DNA of 64,000 bases, taken from the NCBI GenBank assembly GCA_014376435.1, contig JACMRL010000010.1, positions 52,368-116,367 on the forward strand, given 5' to 3'. The notes under the pieces are model-generated. The model was not told where the DNA came from. It saw nothing but the letters and a program-made list of their open reading frames with translations, and searched no databases. The stretch is from Bdellovibrio sp. GTDB lineage: Bacteria; Bdellovibrionota; Bdellovibrionia; Bdellovibrionales; Bdellovibrionaceae. Both the position numbers and the translations under genes were made by a program. Positions 43,386 to 53,017 of this stretch are shown here, piece by piece (the stretch's first letter is position 1; every line of letters begins with the position of its first letter).

Positions 43386-44387
43386 ATGAAAAAATATTTA
43401 ATTTTATTTCTATTAATTCTAGCTGCCTCTATTTTTTTACAAAACCATCAATCTCCGCAAAAAAATCGCACCATCTCGGTAAGCGATTTCACCAAACTAC
43501 AAACAAATTTGCGCAAGCACGTCGAGTTTTTTACCCGTCTTGCGCCAGTCCGTAGTAGCACTGAAACTGTAACTTTAGATAAAGCGGCAGAATATATCTA
43601 TGATTCACTTTTGGCTTCGGGTCTAAAACCAGAATATCAAACTTACGATTTTAAAATTGCTGGGAAGAAAAAAACTTTTCGCAATGTAAAAGCTATGTAC
43701 GGTGATCCAACGAAGCCACGCATCGTCGTGGGTGCGCATTATGACGTGTGTGATTCTGAAATAGGTAATCCTGCGGAAGGGGTGCCCGGTGCGGATGATA
43801 ATGCTTCGGGCGTGTCCGGAATGTTAGAATTAGCCAGATTGGTTCAAGAAAATAAAATAGATCTATCCAGCCACTCGATTGAGTTTGTAGCCTATACTTT
43901 AGAAGAGCCCCCCTATTTTCGCACCGAGCAGATGGGTAGTTATATTCATGCGGCAGATTTAAAAAATAAAAATATTGAAGTTAAGTTTATGGTTTCGTTA
44001 GAGATGATTGGCTATTTTTCTGATGCGGTGAATTCACAAAAGTATCCATTTAGTTTTCCAATGAGCCAAATATTTGGTGACCAAGCAAATTTCATCGCCA
44101 TCATTGGTGGACCTTTGGAATTTTTAACTTTAAATCGAGTGCAGGGTCTATTCCAAAAAGAGTCTACATTGCCGATTTATAAATTAAGTGCACCAGCTTT
44201 CGTACAAGGTACCGATTGGAGTGACCATGTGAATTATACCAAATTTGGTTATTCAGCGATCATGTTAACGGATACTTCTTTTTTACGTAATAGTAATTAT
44301 CACCAATCGACCGATACCATTGACACAATCAATTTTGAAAAAATGGCCGATGTCGTTTTGGGAATGCGAAACGTATTAAAAAACTAG
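43386..44387 (+). CDS. M28-family zinc aminopeptidase
   Basis: 333 residues with an N-terminal signal/anchor (MKKYLILFLLILAASIFL). Metal ligands in order: VVGAHYDVC (His), GADDNASGVSGMLEL (bridging Asp), YTLEEPPYF (catalytic Glu pair), SLEMIGYF, and a late GTDWSDHVNYTKFG with His. Complete M28 set, so active. It would trim peptides in the periplasm or outside. A 17-bp gap follows yajQ. Confidence 0.87.
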   Translation: MKKYLILFLLILAASIFLQNHQSPQKNRTISVSDFTKLQTNLRKHVEFFTRLAPVRSSTETVTLDKAAEYIYDSLLASGLKPEYQTYDFKIAGKKKTFRNVKAMYGDPTKPRIVVGAHYDVCDSEIGNPAEGVPGADDNASGVSGMLELARLVQENKIDLSSHSIEFVAYTLEEPPYFRTEQMGSYIHAADLKNKNIEVKFMVSLEMIGYFSDAVNSQKYPFSFPMSQIFGDQANFIAIIGGPLEFLTLNRVQGLFQKESTLPIYKLSAPAFVQGTDWSDHVNYTKFGYSAIMLTDTSFLRNSNYHQSTDTIDTINFEKMADVVLGMRNVLKN

Positions 44388-44474
44388 TTTAAAGTTTCTT
44401 TAGCGATTGGCTATAGAAGGCGATGTTTTCTGTGGACATCGCACGTAAGCAAAGGTCGTCTCTTATTGTAGACT

Positions 44475-44600
44475 ATGTAAAACCAAAATAAACGCGCATT
44501 TGTCGGAGCGGTTGTGGGCCTAGGATTAGGGTTCTTTGGCGTAGGTATCAGATCGAGTCGCGCCGTCGGGCAATACAGTTGCTGTATCGTCATGATTTAG
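44475..44600 (+). pseudogene. small Gly-rich membrane protein with stop at codon 2
   Basis: ATG 44475 is followed at once by TAA, then by NQNKRAFVGAVVGLGLGFFG and VGIRSSRAVGQY, an evident membrane-helix start, closing at TAG 44600. One base change (TAA from AAA-like codon) would restore MKNQNKRAF. The overlapping minus-strand frame has no coding character. Weak, since the piece is short. Confidence 0.3.
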
Positions 44601-44662
44601 CGGAACAAGAGAAGCTACGCCAAATTAAATAGTTTATTCAGGACCCTTGAACACTAAAGAAA

Positions 44663-46300
44663 TTGTCTATTCAGCTAGGCTATTTTATATTGGTGGAAGT
44701 GAATTTCTTAAGACTAAACGACTATCTTTTAACCATCCTATTTGAAAACGAAGATATTATCGCCGTCGATAAGCCTTATGGCATCAATAGTCATACAAAT
44801 GATTCTAAAATCGGAAATTTCGATTTTATTCAAGATGGTTTGATTGAAACCTTTGAGCGCCAGCTATCACGTAAACTGTATATTGTGCACCGTTTGGATC
44901 AAACCACGACGGGCGTTATCATTTTTGCAAAGTCACCGGAGTCTGCAAAAAAATACGCGGATTATTTTTTTGAGAAAGAAGTTAAAAAAACGTATTGGTT
45001 TGTAACCGCCAGCCATTCAGCGGCCGACCAGTTTATGATCGATCAGATCATTGTTCATAAAGCAAAAGATTTAGAAGCTCAAACTAAATTTAAAGTCATA
45101 AAAAAATCATCTAAATTTGAACTGTGGCAGGCTAATCCACTAACGGGTCGCAACCACCAAATTCGTATTCACGCTCAAGCGGCGGGGATTCCTTTACTGG
45201 GTGATGAAAAATACGAAGGCGCGGTTTACCCATTTTTATGTCTGCATAACCACCGCATCGAATTTCCGAACGGCTTAGTGATTACGTCCGAAGTTCCGAA
45301 ATACTTTGAAGACCTTACTCTGTTAGAAAATCAAATTTTAGCAAAAGCACTTTTTGAGACTGATCGTCGAGAGCGCTTATTCGCCAAAGTTGAAGATAAC
45401 CAATGTTTCAGGTTAGTTCATAATAAAAATGATTTTAAAGATTTAGGTTTTACCATCGACCAATTTGGAAAATATTTAATTCTTTCTAGCTACACGGAAG
45501 ATTGGACCGAAAGCGATCAGAAAACTTTTTTTTATTACGCCAATTATATGCAAAAGCCAATCTACGTTCGTTTGATGCATAACCGGGGTAAAGATGCCGC
45601 GAATAAATCTCAGTTTACGATTCTTCCGACTAAATCGGAAGCCCAAACTCTCGATACCGTTTGGGTGGCTAACGAAAAAGAAACTAAATACGAAATGCGT
45701 TCAGACTCGGGCCAGTCTTTCGGACTTTTTTTAGACCAGCGTCTGCAAAGAAGTTGGATTCGCGAAAATACCAAAGATAAATTAGTTCTTAATTTATTTT
45801 CTTATACGTGTGGCTTTAGCGTGGCGGCCGCATTAGGCGGAGCAAAAGAAGTTACTTCGGTTGATACAAATAAAAATGTTTTGAATTGGGGGCGTAAAAA
45901 TTTTGAACTAAACGCTATCGATACACAAAAGCATAAATTTTTATGCCGTGATAGTATCACTTTTCTTGAGCAATGCCGCAGTAAAAATATCAAATACGAT
46001 TTAATCATTTGTGATCCGCCTTCATTTTCGCGCGGAGAAAAAGGTGTATTTAAAATCGAAAATAACCTTGAGACGTTATTAACTACTTGTTTAAGTTGTT
46101 TAACGGATGAAGGCGACCTATTGTTCTCGACTAATTTTGAAAATTTCTTTGTCGACGATATTCGTAAAGCTATTTTAAAAGTACAAAGTGAACTTAAAAT
46201 TAAAAATTTAGTAATTGACTGCATCCATTCGGCTTTAGATTTTGAACTCGCGGGTAAACGAGCCATCTTAAAATCGTTTTTAATCAGAAAAAAATTATAA
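44663..46300 (+). CDS. fused RluA-type pseudouridine synthase and RlmI-like RNA methyltransferase
   Basis: 545 residues. Residues about 20-225 are an RluA synthase with catalytic Asp79 in HRLDQTTTGV, plus the LTGRNHQIRIHAQAAGIPLL core. Residues about 235-545 are a class I SAM methyltransferase of the RlmI/RlmK type: RLVHNKNDFKDLGFTIDQFG, GLFLDQRLQRSW, motif I VLNLFSYTCGF (375-385) and the DPPSF motif (451-455). It should modify U to pseudouridine and methylate a base or C5 of cytosine in RNA, perhaps neighbouring 23S sites. TTG 44663 and GTG 44699 are both possible starts; the second follows a GGTGGA. Confidence 0.85.
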   Translation: MSIQLGYFILVEVNFLRLNDYLLTILFENEDIIAVDKPYGINSHTNDSKIGNFDFIQDGLIETFERQLSRKLYIVHRLDQTTTGVIIFAKSPESAKKYADYFFEKEVKKTYWFVTASHSAADQFMIDQIIVHKAKDLEAQTKFKVIKKSSKFELWQANPLTGRNHQIRIHAQAAGIPLLGDEKYEGAVYPFLCLHNHRIEFPNGLVITSEVPKYFEDLTLLENQILAKALFETDRRERLFAKVEDNQCFRLVHNKNDFKDLGFTIDQFGKYLILSSYTEDWTESDQKTFFYYANYMQKPIYVRLMHNRGKDAANKSQFTILPTKSEAQTLDTVWVANEKETKYEMRSDSGQSFGLFLDQRLQRSWIRENTKDKLVLNLFSYTCGFSVAAALGGAKEVTSVDTNKNVLNWGRKNFELNAIDTQKHKFLCRDSITFLEQCRSKNIKYDLIICDPPSFSRGEKGVFKIENNLETLLTTCLSCLTDEGDLLFSTNFENFFVDDIRKAILKVQSELKIKNLVIDCIHSALDFELAGKRAILKSFLIRKKL

Positions 46301-46322
46301 TTAAATGAATCGAACGAGAATT

Positions 46323-47282
46323 CTAATTTTTGCGTAATTTTTTAAGTAGGGCTAGTTCTTCAGCGTTAGGGTCGCGACCAATGTTATTTTTAAATTCTTC
46401 CGCAAAGTAGATATAAGTTTTTTCGTTCGCCATCTGGCGGATATTAGTATCAGCCCACTGTTTCGATTGATCTAACATCGGAGTAAATAAAACTTTCGTT
46501 TGTTCTGTGCCCTTCGCTTTTAGATCATAATAGGTATAAGTTCCGTACGCGGGTAGACCGATTAAGATTGCGCCGGCAACAGTCCAATTGTAAGTCGATG
46601 AAAAAACATTAAAGAAGGATTTAAAATGTGCATGTTTGAGGTAAGGCTGAAGCAATTCGCGATTTGTATCTAGTCCTTCCCAGGCAATTTTCTGGGCGAG
46701 TTCAAGCGGAATTACTGCGCCCTGTAATTTAGGCATCATGAAAAAAGCATAAGACCAGCGGGAATAAATATCTTTAAATGGCAGCATAATCCAATTAAAA
46801 ACTTTCATTTTAATCCCCGGTGGAGCGGAAATATTGTCGAATAAGTATTTTTGTAGACCTTTAGCTAATAACGAATGCCGCGTCTGTTGATATAAAATTT
46901 TATCTACTGGCGACATGTCTTTAGTGATATTCGGATCGTCTAAAAAACTAAGTTGCTCGAGCCTCTTTGCGAAGACTTCAAAATCATAGCGGTCCCATGA
47001 ATTGGCTGACTTTAATTCTTTTAGTTTGCTACGTAGACGGTAAGATTGCCAGCGTGCCTTCGTGCGCGCGGAGAAACTTCTATTTTCGGTTTCGGCAATG
47101 ATGGAGTCCCGTAAATCTTTTTTGTAAATAAAATGATTGTTTTCATTATTAATGTGATCAATCGCGTTTGCATAATACGGGGGTGAATGCTCTGCGCTGC
47201 GCGTGAATAAGCCAAAACAGCGAAGCTGAGCTTCGCTGTTCAAGGTAAATGCTAAAATAAAAACGGCAATTACAGATTTCAA
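46323..47282 (-). CDS. secreted protein of unknown function
   Basis: 319 residues: signal peptide MKSVIAVFILAFTLNSEA, a long basic helical region (60-130: RTKARWQSYRLRSKLKELKS), two hydrophobic segments near 165-185 and 235-255 (NWTVAGAILIGLPAYGTYTY), and a helical acidic C-terminus. Possibly anchored to a membrane after export. It begins 5 bp after the upstream gene's stop, so the two form an operon. No family recognised. Confidence 0.6.
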   Translation of the reverse strand: MKSVIAVFILAFTLNSEAQLRCFGLFTRSAEHSPPYYANAIDHINNENNHFIYKKDLRDSIIAETENRSFSARTKARWQSYRLRSKLKELKSANSWDRYDFEVFAKRLEQLSFLDDPNITKDMSPVDKILYQQTRHSLLAKGLQKYLFDNISAPPGIKMKVFNWIMLPFKDIYSRWSYAFFMMPKLQGAVIPLELAQKIAWEGLDTNRELLQPYLKHAHFKSFFNVFSSTYNWTVAGAILIGLPAYGTYTYYDLKAKGTEQTKVLFTPMLDQSKQWADTNIRQMANEKTYIYFAEEFKNNIGRDPNAEELALLKKLRKN

Positions 47283-47287
47283 TTAGT

Positions 47288-48199
47288 CTACTTGGCCATT
47301 TGTCGGTATTTGATTTCAGACTCTAACTTATTCGCGCTGTTGTCTAAGTTAATTAAAGTTTGTAGAATAAGTTTTTGTGACTGTTCTGAATTCATTCCAA
47401 TCGTCATGCCTAATAAATCAGTTACGGCTGTCGCACCTGTTCCGCCAACGGCGATTGTTTTTTTAGTTGCGGCCGTAGTACTTGCAATCCCTTGTTCAAT
47501 TTTAGGTAATACATTTTTCAAAAATCCGTCTGTCTCTTTAGCTACTCGAGGGTAAACTAAATGAAGAATTAAATAACTGAAACTGGCCACGAGGGCTACG
47601 TCTTGGGCACTCGTTCCCGTTAATCCGGTCAAGATACCGGCGATTTGTCCCTGATTGTCTAATAATGTTGAGCTGATAATATTAAGTGAACCGGTCACTC
47701 GAGTTAACTCCGGTGACAAATTGCCAGCTTTTGATAAATCCCGAGACGTATCGAAAACAATTTGACTAAGTACGGTTGAATCGACTTTGTTATTTTGTTT
47801 GTAATGCGTAATAAAAGTATTTAAAGCCATGGATGCTGTACTTAACGCTAAAACTAGATTATTTGCGTCCGCTTTTTTAAGGTGGGCTTGGGCCGTGTAA
47901 GCGCTTAAGGCTAATAAAATCATTTGAGTTTGGTTGGCATATTTTAAAACCGGATCCGTATCATTGATACTTTGTAGAGCACTAATTTTTTCCATTAAAC
48001 CGCGCACATCTTTTAAAGCTTTAATTAAATCCTGAGTCGTCTTCGCATCGGCTGATCTTAATAGTTGGATAATTTCTTTTTCTCCTAAAGTGCGATCAAT
48101 CACATCTTTAGCTAAGTCAGTTTCATTACTGGCCATCGCCAACTGAAATGAGTTTAATAAAATTGCAGAAGAAATTGCAAAAGCCATTGTCTTTTTCAT
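47288..48199 (-). CDS. secreted helical protein of unknown function
   Basis: 303 residues; signal peptide MKKTMAFAISSAILLNSFQL ... MAS. The rest is nearly all helix with many Leu/Ala/Ser (ADAKTTQDLIKALKDVRGLM, LVLALSTASMALNTF) and a glycine stretch VGGTGATAVTDLLGMTIG. No family recognised. Cotranscribed with 46323-47282; probably an exported pair working together in the envelope. Confidence 0.6.
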   Translation of the reverse strand: MKKTMAFAISSAILLNSFQLAMASNETDLAKDVIDRTLGEKEIIQLLRSADAKTTQDLIKALKDVRGLMEKISALQSINDTDPVLKYANQTQMILLALSAYTAQAHLKKADANNLVLALSTASMALNTFITHYKQNNKVDSTVLSQIVFDTSRDLSKAGNLSPELTRVTGSLNIISSTLLDNQGQIAGILTGLTGTSAQDVALVASFSYLILHLVYPRVAKETDGFLKNVLPKIEQGIASTTAATKKTIAVGGTGATAVTDLLGMTIGMNSEQSQKLILQTLINLDNSANKLESEIKYRQMAK

Positions 48200-48373
48200 C
48201 GGTTCCTACTTTCGTGATAATCGCTTCGTTGCTAGAAAAATGCCATGGCTAGCTCTTATATACGAAAGCAGGTCTCAAAATGGGAATCAATTTTTAGACA
48301 GTGGCCTAAAATTGGCGCTTTGCTAAATTCAGTCAAAGATAGAGAACTTTGTCACGTGGGCCGTAGCCTTTAG

Positions 48374-48885
48374 TACCGCCAGGCCTCGTCGAATGCGAAA
48401 CGCGCCGGCTTTGTCGATTAGAAAATCACGGCACCAATGGATATTTGCCGGATCAATTTTTACAAAGCAAAAGTAATTTAAGAACAGGTGATTACGACGG
48501 AAGCGTTGCAAATCGCGCTCGCCTTTTATTAACTATCACCGATGAAGCCATTGCCGTTTGGAGTTCAGGACGCGTCGGCGTGTATTTATCTTCGCTTGTT
48601 GATGCAAATCCAGAAGAGACTTTTAGTTACGTCGCTTAAAAGTTAGTGAAACAAAAAATTGCTTTCATTTTTTTACGTAATCGCCAACCAAGGACTCAAC
48701 GCTGAGTTAAGCCAAAGTCTTCAAGATAAAGGCGTAGCCGCTTCGATTGCTTACGGAAAACTATTTATTTCCAATCCTGATTTAGTCAATCGACTACATC
48801 AAAACCTTTTCAAGATTTTGATGTAGCCACATTCTATTTTCCCGGTGCTAAAGGTTATGTCGATTATCCGACCTTGTTAAAATAA
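48374..48885 (+). pseudogene. C-terminal part of an old yellow enzyme (NemA-like), several frameshifts
   Basis: Three successive frames together give the old-yellow-enzyme C-terminal half: AGFVD, then NHGTNGYLPDQFLQSKSNLR, GSVANRARLLLTITDEAIAV, NPEETFSYVA; then IANQGLNAELSQSLQDKGVA and AYGKLFISNPDLVNRL; then DFDVATFYFPGAKGYVDYPT and stop 48883-48885. These match the active-site and FMN-binding segments of NADH:flavin oxidoreductases. At least three frame breaks and in-frame stops are present, and the N-terminal half is absent, so it is dead. Confidence 0.8.
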
Positions 48886-48967
48886 CACCTTTGCGTGTGT
48901 CTTAAAAAAGGGGCTAGTTCGTAAGCCCCGGGATGACAGTCTGGTAAAGTTTAGCTTAAATAGAAGT

Positions 48968-51142
48968 GTGTTGAAGCGAAACCTAGACCGCATTTTATTT
49001 AGCCTGATCTGTCTGTTTCCATTTCTATGTTTATTAGTTGTTGATACTTTCTTTTTTCCTTACGTGACGCCCAAAAATTTTGCTTTTCGGGCGTTAACGG
49101 AAGTATTGGTAGCTCTCTGGATTTTTTTAATCTCGTTAGACGCGCAGTATAGGCCGCAAAAATCAATTCTAACTTGGACTTATTTAGTTTTTATTATCGT
49201 TATTAGCGTCGCCGATTATTTTGGTGAGAACCCGTTTAAAAGTTTTTGGTCTAATTTTTCGCGGATGGAAGGTTTAGTAACGCATCTGCATCTGTTTGCA
49301 TTTTATCTGGTTTTAACTAGCGTATTAAATACCAAAGTCCGTTGGTCAACATTTTTTAAAATCACTTTTTTAATTTCTATTGGCGTTGGAATTTATAGTT
49401 TTTTTCAAAGTGTAGGTTTAGCCGCCGCTGTTTCAATGATTCGGGTGGATGGAACCTTCGGTAACCCATCCTACTTGGCGATCTACATGGCCCTGCATTT
49501 TATTATCGGCTTGATCTTGCTGGCGGAGCAAAATACTAAAAAGCTTGGTTTTTTTTATTCGCTAGGCTGTGTGATTACCGCAGTTTCGCTTTTTTTAACT
49601 CAAACCCGTAGCGCCCTGGTCGGATTAGTGGGCGGAATTCTATTTATCGTTTGCGCTCTGTTTTTTTCGCCTACCGCGCGCAAATTCAAACGAAAAATCT
49701 ATTTTCATCTAACGGCAATCATCATGGCGACGGCGCTCATTATCTCGGGAATTAAATACTTTGATTTATTACCTAAAGTTTCAGATCGCATCGGCAATAG
49801 TTCACTCGCCGATCAGTCTTTGCAAAACCGTATTTACATTTGGAAGTTAGCTGGGGATTCATTCAAAGATCATCCATGGTTGGGCTTAGGCCAAGAAAAT
49901 TTCATTTACAGTTTAAAACACTATCAACCGCAAATGTGGGGCGAGGCTTGGACAGACCGCGCCCATAATAATATTTTAGAGTGGCTAACCAGCGCGGGTA
50001 TTTTTGGTTGTTTAGCGTACCTGGCATTTTTTGTGACGACGCTTTATTTATTATGGTTTCAAAATAAGAATAAAATTGATTTAGAAATTAAAATATTTAT
50101 TTCGGGATTTTTTATTTGTTATTTTTTAAATAGTCTTTTCCTGTTTGATAATATCACGACTTATTTAGTTTTTTTCTCAGTTTTAGCCTTTGTACATTTT
50201 TTGTCTACTTCAGTGAAACCTACCTACAGCAATCAGCCAATTGATTGGAATATTTGGCACGCAGTTTTAGGATTTTTTCTTTGTATATTTTTAGTCAGCG
50301 GATTGTATTTTGCGAATTATAAAAATATTGAATCGAATAAAATATTAATTCAATCAAGCATTGCCTCTCGAGCAGTCTTAGCCAATGCAAACGGTTCAGA
50401 TCGCTTGTTGGTTGAAAGTATATTAGACCAAAATTTACTAGCTCGCGCGGAGATACGTGAGCAATTAATCGCGACCGCAAATTATATCGCCAACCAGCCA
50501 CTTAGTTATGAGTTCAAACAAAAAGTATTCTTACTAACAAAAAAGGAACTTGAGATTGAACTCACTCGCGATCCAAAGAATATTTACCTGAAAATGATCG
50601 GCGGAAAATTCTACGGTACATATGGACAATTTGGTGAAGCAGATAAATTATTTGTCGATGCGTTGGCGATATCACCTCGCAATCAAACTATTTTAGCCGA
50701 GCAAGGGACTTTTTTTATAAAGACGGGTCAATTTGTAAAAGTAGCCGAAACGTTTCGAAAAATTTACGAGCTTGAACCTAAATTTGAGTTGGCAAGAATG
50801 TATTTAGCGCTAGGATTGATTTACGGAAACCAAAGTGCCGAAGCGCACTTAATTATTAATCAACTTTATGCGATTAAGTCACAAGAGGCACACAATAGCC
50901 AATTTTTAGCAGCTTGGCTTAATCGTAAAGATTTTGTGTCGGCTGCGCAATTTGTAAATTTAAAAGAGCAATCTGGCCTAGCCGATCCAGAAGATCTTAT
51001 TCTGTTGGGAAACTATTTTATGATGAATAATCAAAATGCGTTAGCCATTGATGCATTTACAAAGGCAGATCGCTTAGGTTATCGTGACAAGGCACTGATC
51101 CGTGCATTAATTAAAAATGCGCAAGCCGCTAAAAAAATCTAA
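48968..51142 (+). CDS. O-antigen ligase/polymerase-like membrane protein with C-terminal TPR
   Basis: 724 residues: about ten to twelve TM helices in the first 440, a periplasmic loop with QNRIYIWKLAGDSFKDHPWL and AHNNILEWLTSAGIFG (Wzy_C/WaaL family hallmarks), and a C-terminal soluble part (540-724) of TPR-like helices (GEADKLFVDALAISPRNQ, KVAETFRKIYELEPK). It would polymerise or ligate surface polysaccharide, or glycosylate proteins like PglL. Which of these cannot be told. It probably works with the GT39-like and GT-deacetylase proteins in this window, by inference. Confidence 0.8.
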   Translation: MLKRNLDRILFSLICLFPFLCLLVVDTFFFPYVTPKNFAFRALTEVLVALWIFLISLDAQYRPQKSILTWTYLVFIIVISVADYFGENPFKSFWSNFSRMEGLVTHLHLFAFYLVLTSVLNTKVRWSTFFKITFLISIGVGIYSFFQSVGLAAAVSMIRVDGTFGNPSYLAIYMALHFIIGLILLAEQNTKKLGFFYSLGCVITAVSLFLTQTRSALVGLVGGILFIVCALFFSPTARKFKRKIYFHLTAIIMATALIISGIKYFDLLPKVSDRIGNSSLADQSLQNRIYIWKLAGDSFKDHPWLGLGQENFIYSLKHYQPQMWGEAWTDRAHNNILEWLTSAGIFGCLAYLAFFVTTLYLLWFQNKNKIDLEIKIFISGFFICYFLNSLFLFDNITTYLVFFSVLAFVHFLSTSVKPTYSNQPIDWNIWHAVLGFFLCIFLVSGLYFANYKNIESNKILIQSSIASRAVLANANGSDRLLVESILDQNLLARAEIREQLIATANYIANQPLSYEFKQKVFLLTKKELEIELTRDPKNIYLKMIGGKFYGTYGQFGEADKLFVDALAISPRNQTILAEQGTFFIKTGQFVKVAETFRKIYELEPKFELARMYLALGLIYGNQSAEAHLIINQLYAIKSQEAHNSQFLAAWLNRKDFVSAAQFVNLKEQSGLADPEDLILLGNYFMMNNQNALAIDAFTKADRLGYRDKALIRALIKNAQAAKKI

Positions 51143-51166
51143 GTTCGTTAAACATTTTAGGCAGAC

Positions 51167-51925
51167 TTAACGGCCTTTTTCATCAACACGTTGCTTGAAA
51201 ATTAGAATGCAACCAATCATGAAAAAAAATAAAGTCGCCGACGCGGAGTAGCGACTCAGTTCAAGCCCTCCTTTGGCTATGGGCTTATCTAGAAAATCTC
51301 CCAGAACAGCGCCCAATGGACGGGTTAAAATAAAAGCGGCCCAGAATAATAATGTGCGTGAAACTTTTGTCCAGAAATACAGTCCACTGAGCGCCACCAA
51401 TAGGCTTCCAAACAGTACGGCGGCGCCAAGGTAACCCAGGCCAGCGGTGTCCGAAGTCCAATCACCCAAAGCGGTTCCAAGTGTTTGTGAAAACATAATG
51501 GTTAACCAGTAAAATATTTCTGCTTGAGGTGTTTTAATCGACTCAACTGAAATGGTACCCGTGGATTTATACCAAATAAATAATGAACTTAGTAACAGCG
51601 CCAATAAAAGGATTGAGCCGCCCGCGTAGCCAATTCCCAAAGAACGAGTTGCAAAGTCAGCTAACGTTGTACCCACGGTTGTTGTGGCTACAATCGTACT
51701 CCAATAAATAAGCGGATGAAATGTGAATGCTTTAATTTGAACAGTAACCGCGAAAATAAAAACGGCTGCAAAAATAATAGTTCCGACTAAATAGCCCAGA
51801 TTCATCGACATCGAAACAGCATCACCGGCAGTTTCACCTAAAGTGGTTGCAGCAATTTTAATAATCCAAAAAATGAATGTCAGTGCCGGAACTTTGCTTA
51901 GGCTTTTAATTGAGCCACTATTCAT
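51167..51925 (-). CDS. DUF347/COG4705 membrane protein
   Basis: 252 residues from ATG 51925. Four tandem repeats, each a two-helix unit with a (T/S)(L/V)G(E/T)(T/A)xxD motif: ATTLGETAGDAVSMSM, TTTVGTTLADFATRS, SQTLGTALGDWTSD, TRPLGAVLGDFLDKP. This is the DUF347 signature, inner-membrane proteins of unknown role. Its ATG overlaps the PepSY stop by 8 bp. Confidence 0.82.
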   Translation of the reverse strand: MNSGSIKSLSKVPALTFIFWIIKIAATTLGETAGDAVSMSMNLGYLVGTIIFAAVFIFAVTVQIKAFTFHPLIYWSTIVATTTVGTTLADFATRSLGIGYAGGSILLLALLLSSLFIWYKSTGTISVESIKTPQAEIFYWLTIMFSQTLGTALGDWTSDTAGLGYLGAAVLFGSLLVALSGLYFWTKVSRTLLFWAAFILTRPLGAVLGDFLDKPIAKGGLELSRYSASATLFFFMIGCILIFKQRVDEKGR

Positions 51926-52175
51926 TTTTTGTCGCAATATCTAAAATATTTCCCGTGTTAGCGTCAATTTTAATTTCTAAAATTTTTCTATCGGGCTCTA
52001 AAAAAGTAATGTTATAAATAAAAAATTTATTTTCTAATTCGAGTGATGATTCGGCTAGCCGGCCTGCTGATTTTGACTGAGCTATTAAAATAGCTTCAGA
52101 CATTTTAATCTTAACATTTTTTATGCTAGCAAATAAAATAATCGGCATTAAAGTAATAGCTATAAATAATTTCAT
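51918..52175 (-). CDS. exported PepSY-domain protein
   Basis: 85 residues with signal MKLFIAITLMPIILFASI and a single PepSY unit: SEAILIAQSKSAGRLAESSL, then YNITFLEPDRKILEIKIDAN TGNIL-type ending. PepSY proteins inhibit peptidases or sense envelope state, often near two-component systems, as here (53184). Translationally coupled to the DUF347 gene and 2 bp after the phosphoesterase stop: one operon. Confidence 0.8.
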   Translation of the reverse strand: MKLFIAITLMPIILFASIKNVKIKMSEAILIAQSKSAGRLAESSLELENKFFIYNITFLEPDRKILEIKIDANTGNILDIATKNE

Positions 52176-52177
52176 TA

Positions 52178-53017
52178 CTATTTAAGTACATCACTAATTG
52201 ATGATGTAGTGGCATCTTTTTTGTTAAGTGAACCTAGTCCCCAGGCAGTTTCAATTGTTTTTAAAATTGAATAATGAGTATAGGCGTTCTCTGTTTTTGC
52301 TCCAGCAACAACGGAATCGCCATACAACGTGGTGTAAATTTGGTTATTATTATGATTGCCAGATTCGTCAAAGGTAAGAACAAAGAGCATTTGACTCATA
52401 AATTTGTGATCTTGCAGTAGCGGGCCAAATTTTTTAGACATATAAGCATCCGCAAAAGAAACGCCGGACTCGTGACCATCGTTACTTATATCGGGTATAT
52501 AAATCGAATAATTGGGTAAGTTATTCGATTGAACATCAAGATCCAACTGCTCTGCATTGACAATATTCTTACAGCGTGCCGGATTTGTAGTTACGTTTTT
52601 AAAACTTAAAAACGGCACGTGCTTGCGTGCATATTTTTCGCTTGCTGCTCCCAAGAAACAATTTCCCGGAAAGCCTTCAACATAGGCTTTCCACGTTAAT
52701 CCTTTAGCTTCTAAAAGGTCACCAATGTGTTGTGCATCAAGGTCAATATTCTTATCATCCGTTATCCCAAAAGTATCTCCGGCGATCATTGATACATAGT
52801 TGCCTTGAGAGGGGTGGGTAAGGGCAGACATGTTATCAAGACTGGCGCCTTTTTTTGAGAGCGCAGATAAAAAAGGCTGGTGCATTGCTTTTGAGTAATT
52901 CGTATTTTCAAGGACGACGATCATAACATGGCTAAAAGACCCTTGAGCTGATGCTATGCAGCTTGTGAGCAGAAAAATTGCAGCTAAAAAGCTCTTGCTT
53001 CGAAAGGAGTATGACAT
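52178..53017 (-). CDS. exported phosphoesterase family protein (acid phosphatase/phospholipase C-like)
   Basis: 279 residues with signal peptide (LAAIFLLTSCIASAQG). Alkaline-phosphatase-superfamily phosphoesterase motifs: MIVVLENTNYSKA, ALTHPSQGNYVSMIAGD, DISNDGHESGVSFADAY and LTFDESGNHNNNQIYT. Relatives are acid phosphatases and phosphatidylinositol-3-phosphatase-like enzymes. First gene of the operon with PepSY and DUF347, divergent from the response regulator with 166 bp between. Confidence 0.8.
   Translation of the reverse strand: MSYSFRSKSFLAAIFLLTSCIASAQGSFSHVMIVVLENTNYSKAMHQPFLSALSKKGASLDNMSALTHPSQGNYVSMIAGDTFGITDDKNIDLDAQHIGDLLEAKGLTWKAYVEGFPGNCFLGAASEKYARKHVPFLSFKNVTTNPARCKNIVNAEQLDLDVQSNNLPNYSIYIPDISNDGHESGVSFADAYMSKKFGPLLQDHKFMSQMLFVLTFDESGNHNNNQIYTTLYGDSVVAGAKTENAYTHYSILKTIETAWGLGSLNKKDATTSSISDVLK

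Noticed and set aside
44411..44593. Minus-strand 60-codon frame
   Set aside because: Pro/Thr/Arg-rich nonsense composition; the opposite strand carries the more protein-like membrane-helix frame.
46323..48199. Two secreted helical proteins as a possible toxin-secretion pair
   Set aside because: No family match, secretion motif or immunity-like neighbour; nothing beyond operon structure supports it.
48910..48929. GGGGCT ... AGCCCC hairpin with an adjacent A/T run
   Set aside because: Shaped like a minus-strand terminator, but no minus-strand gene ends here; kept only as an orphan, possibly a leftover.
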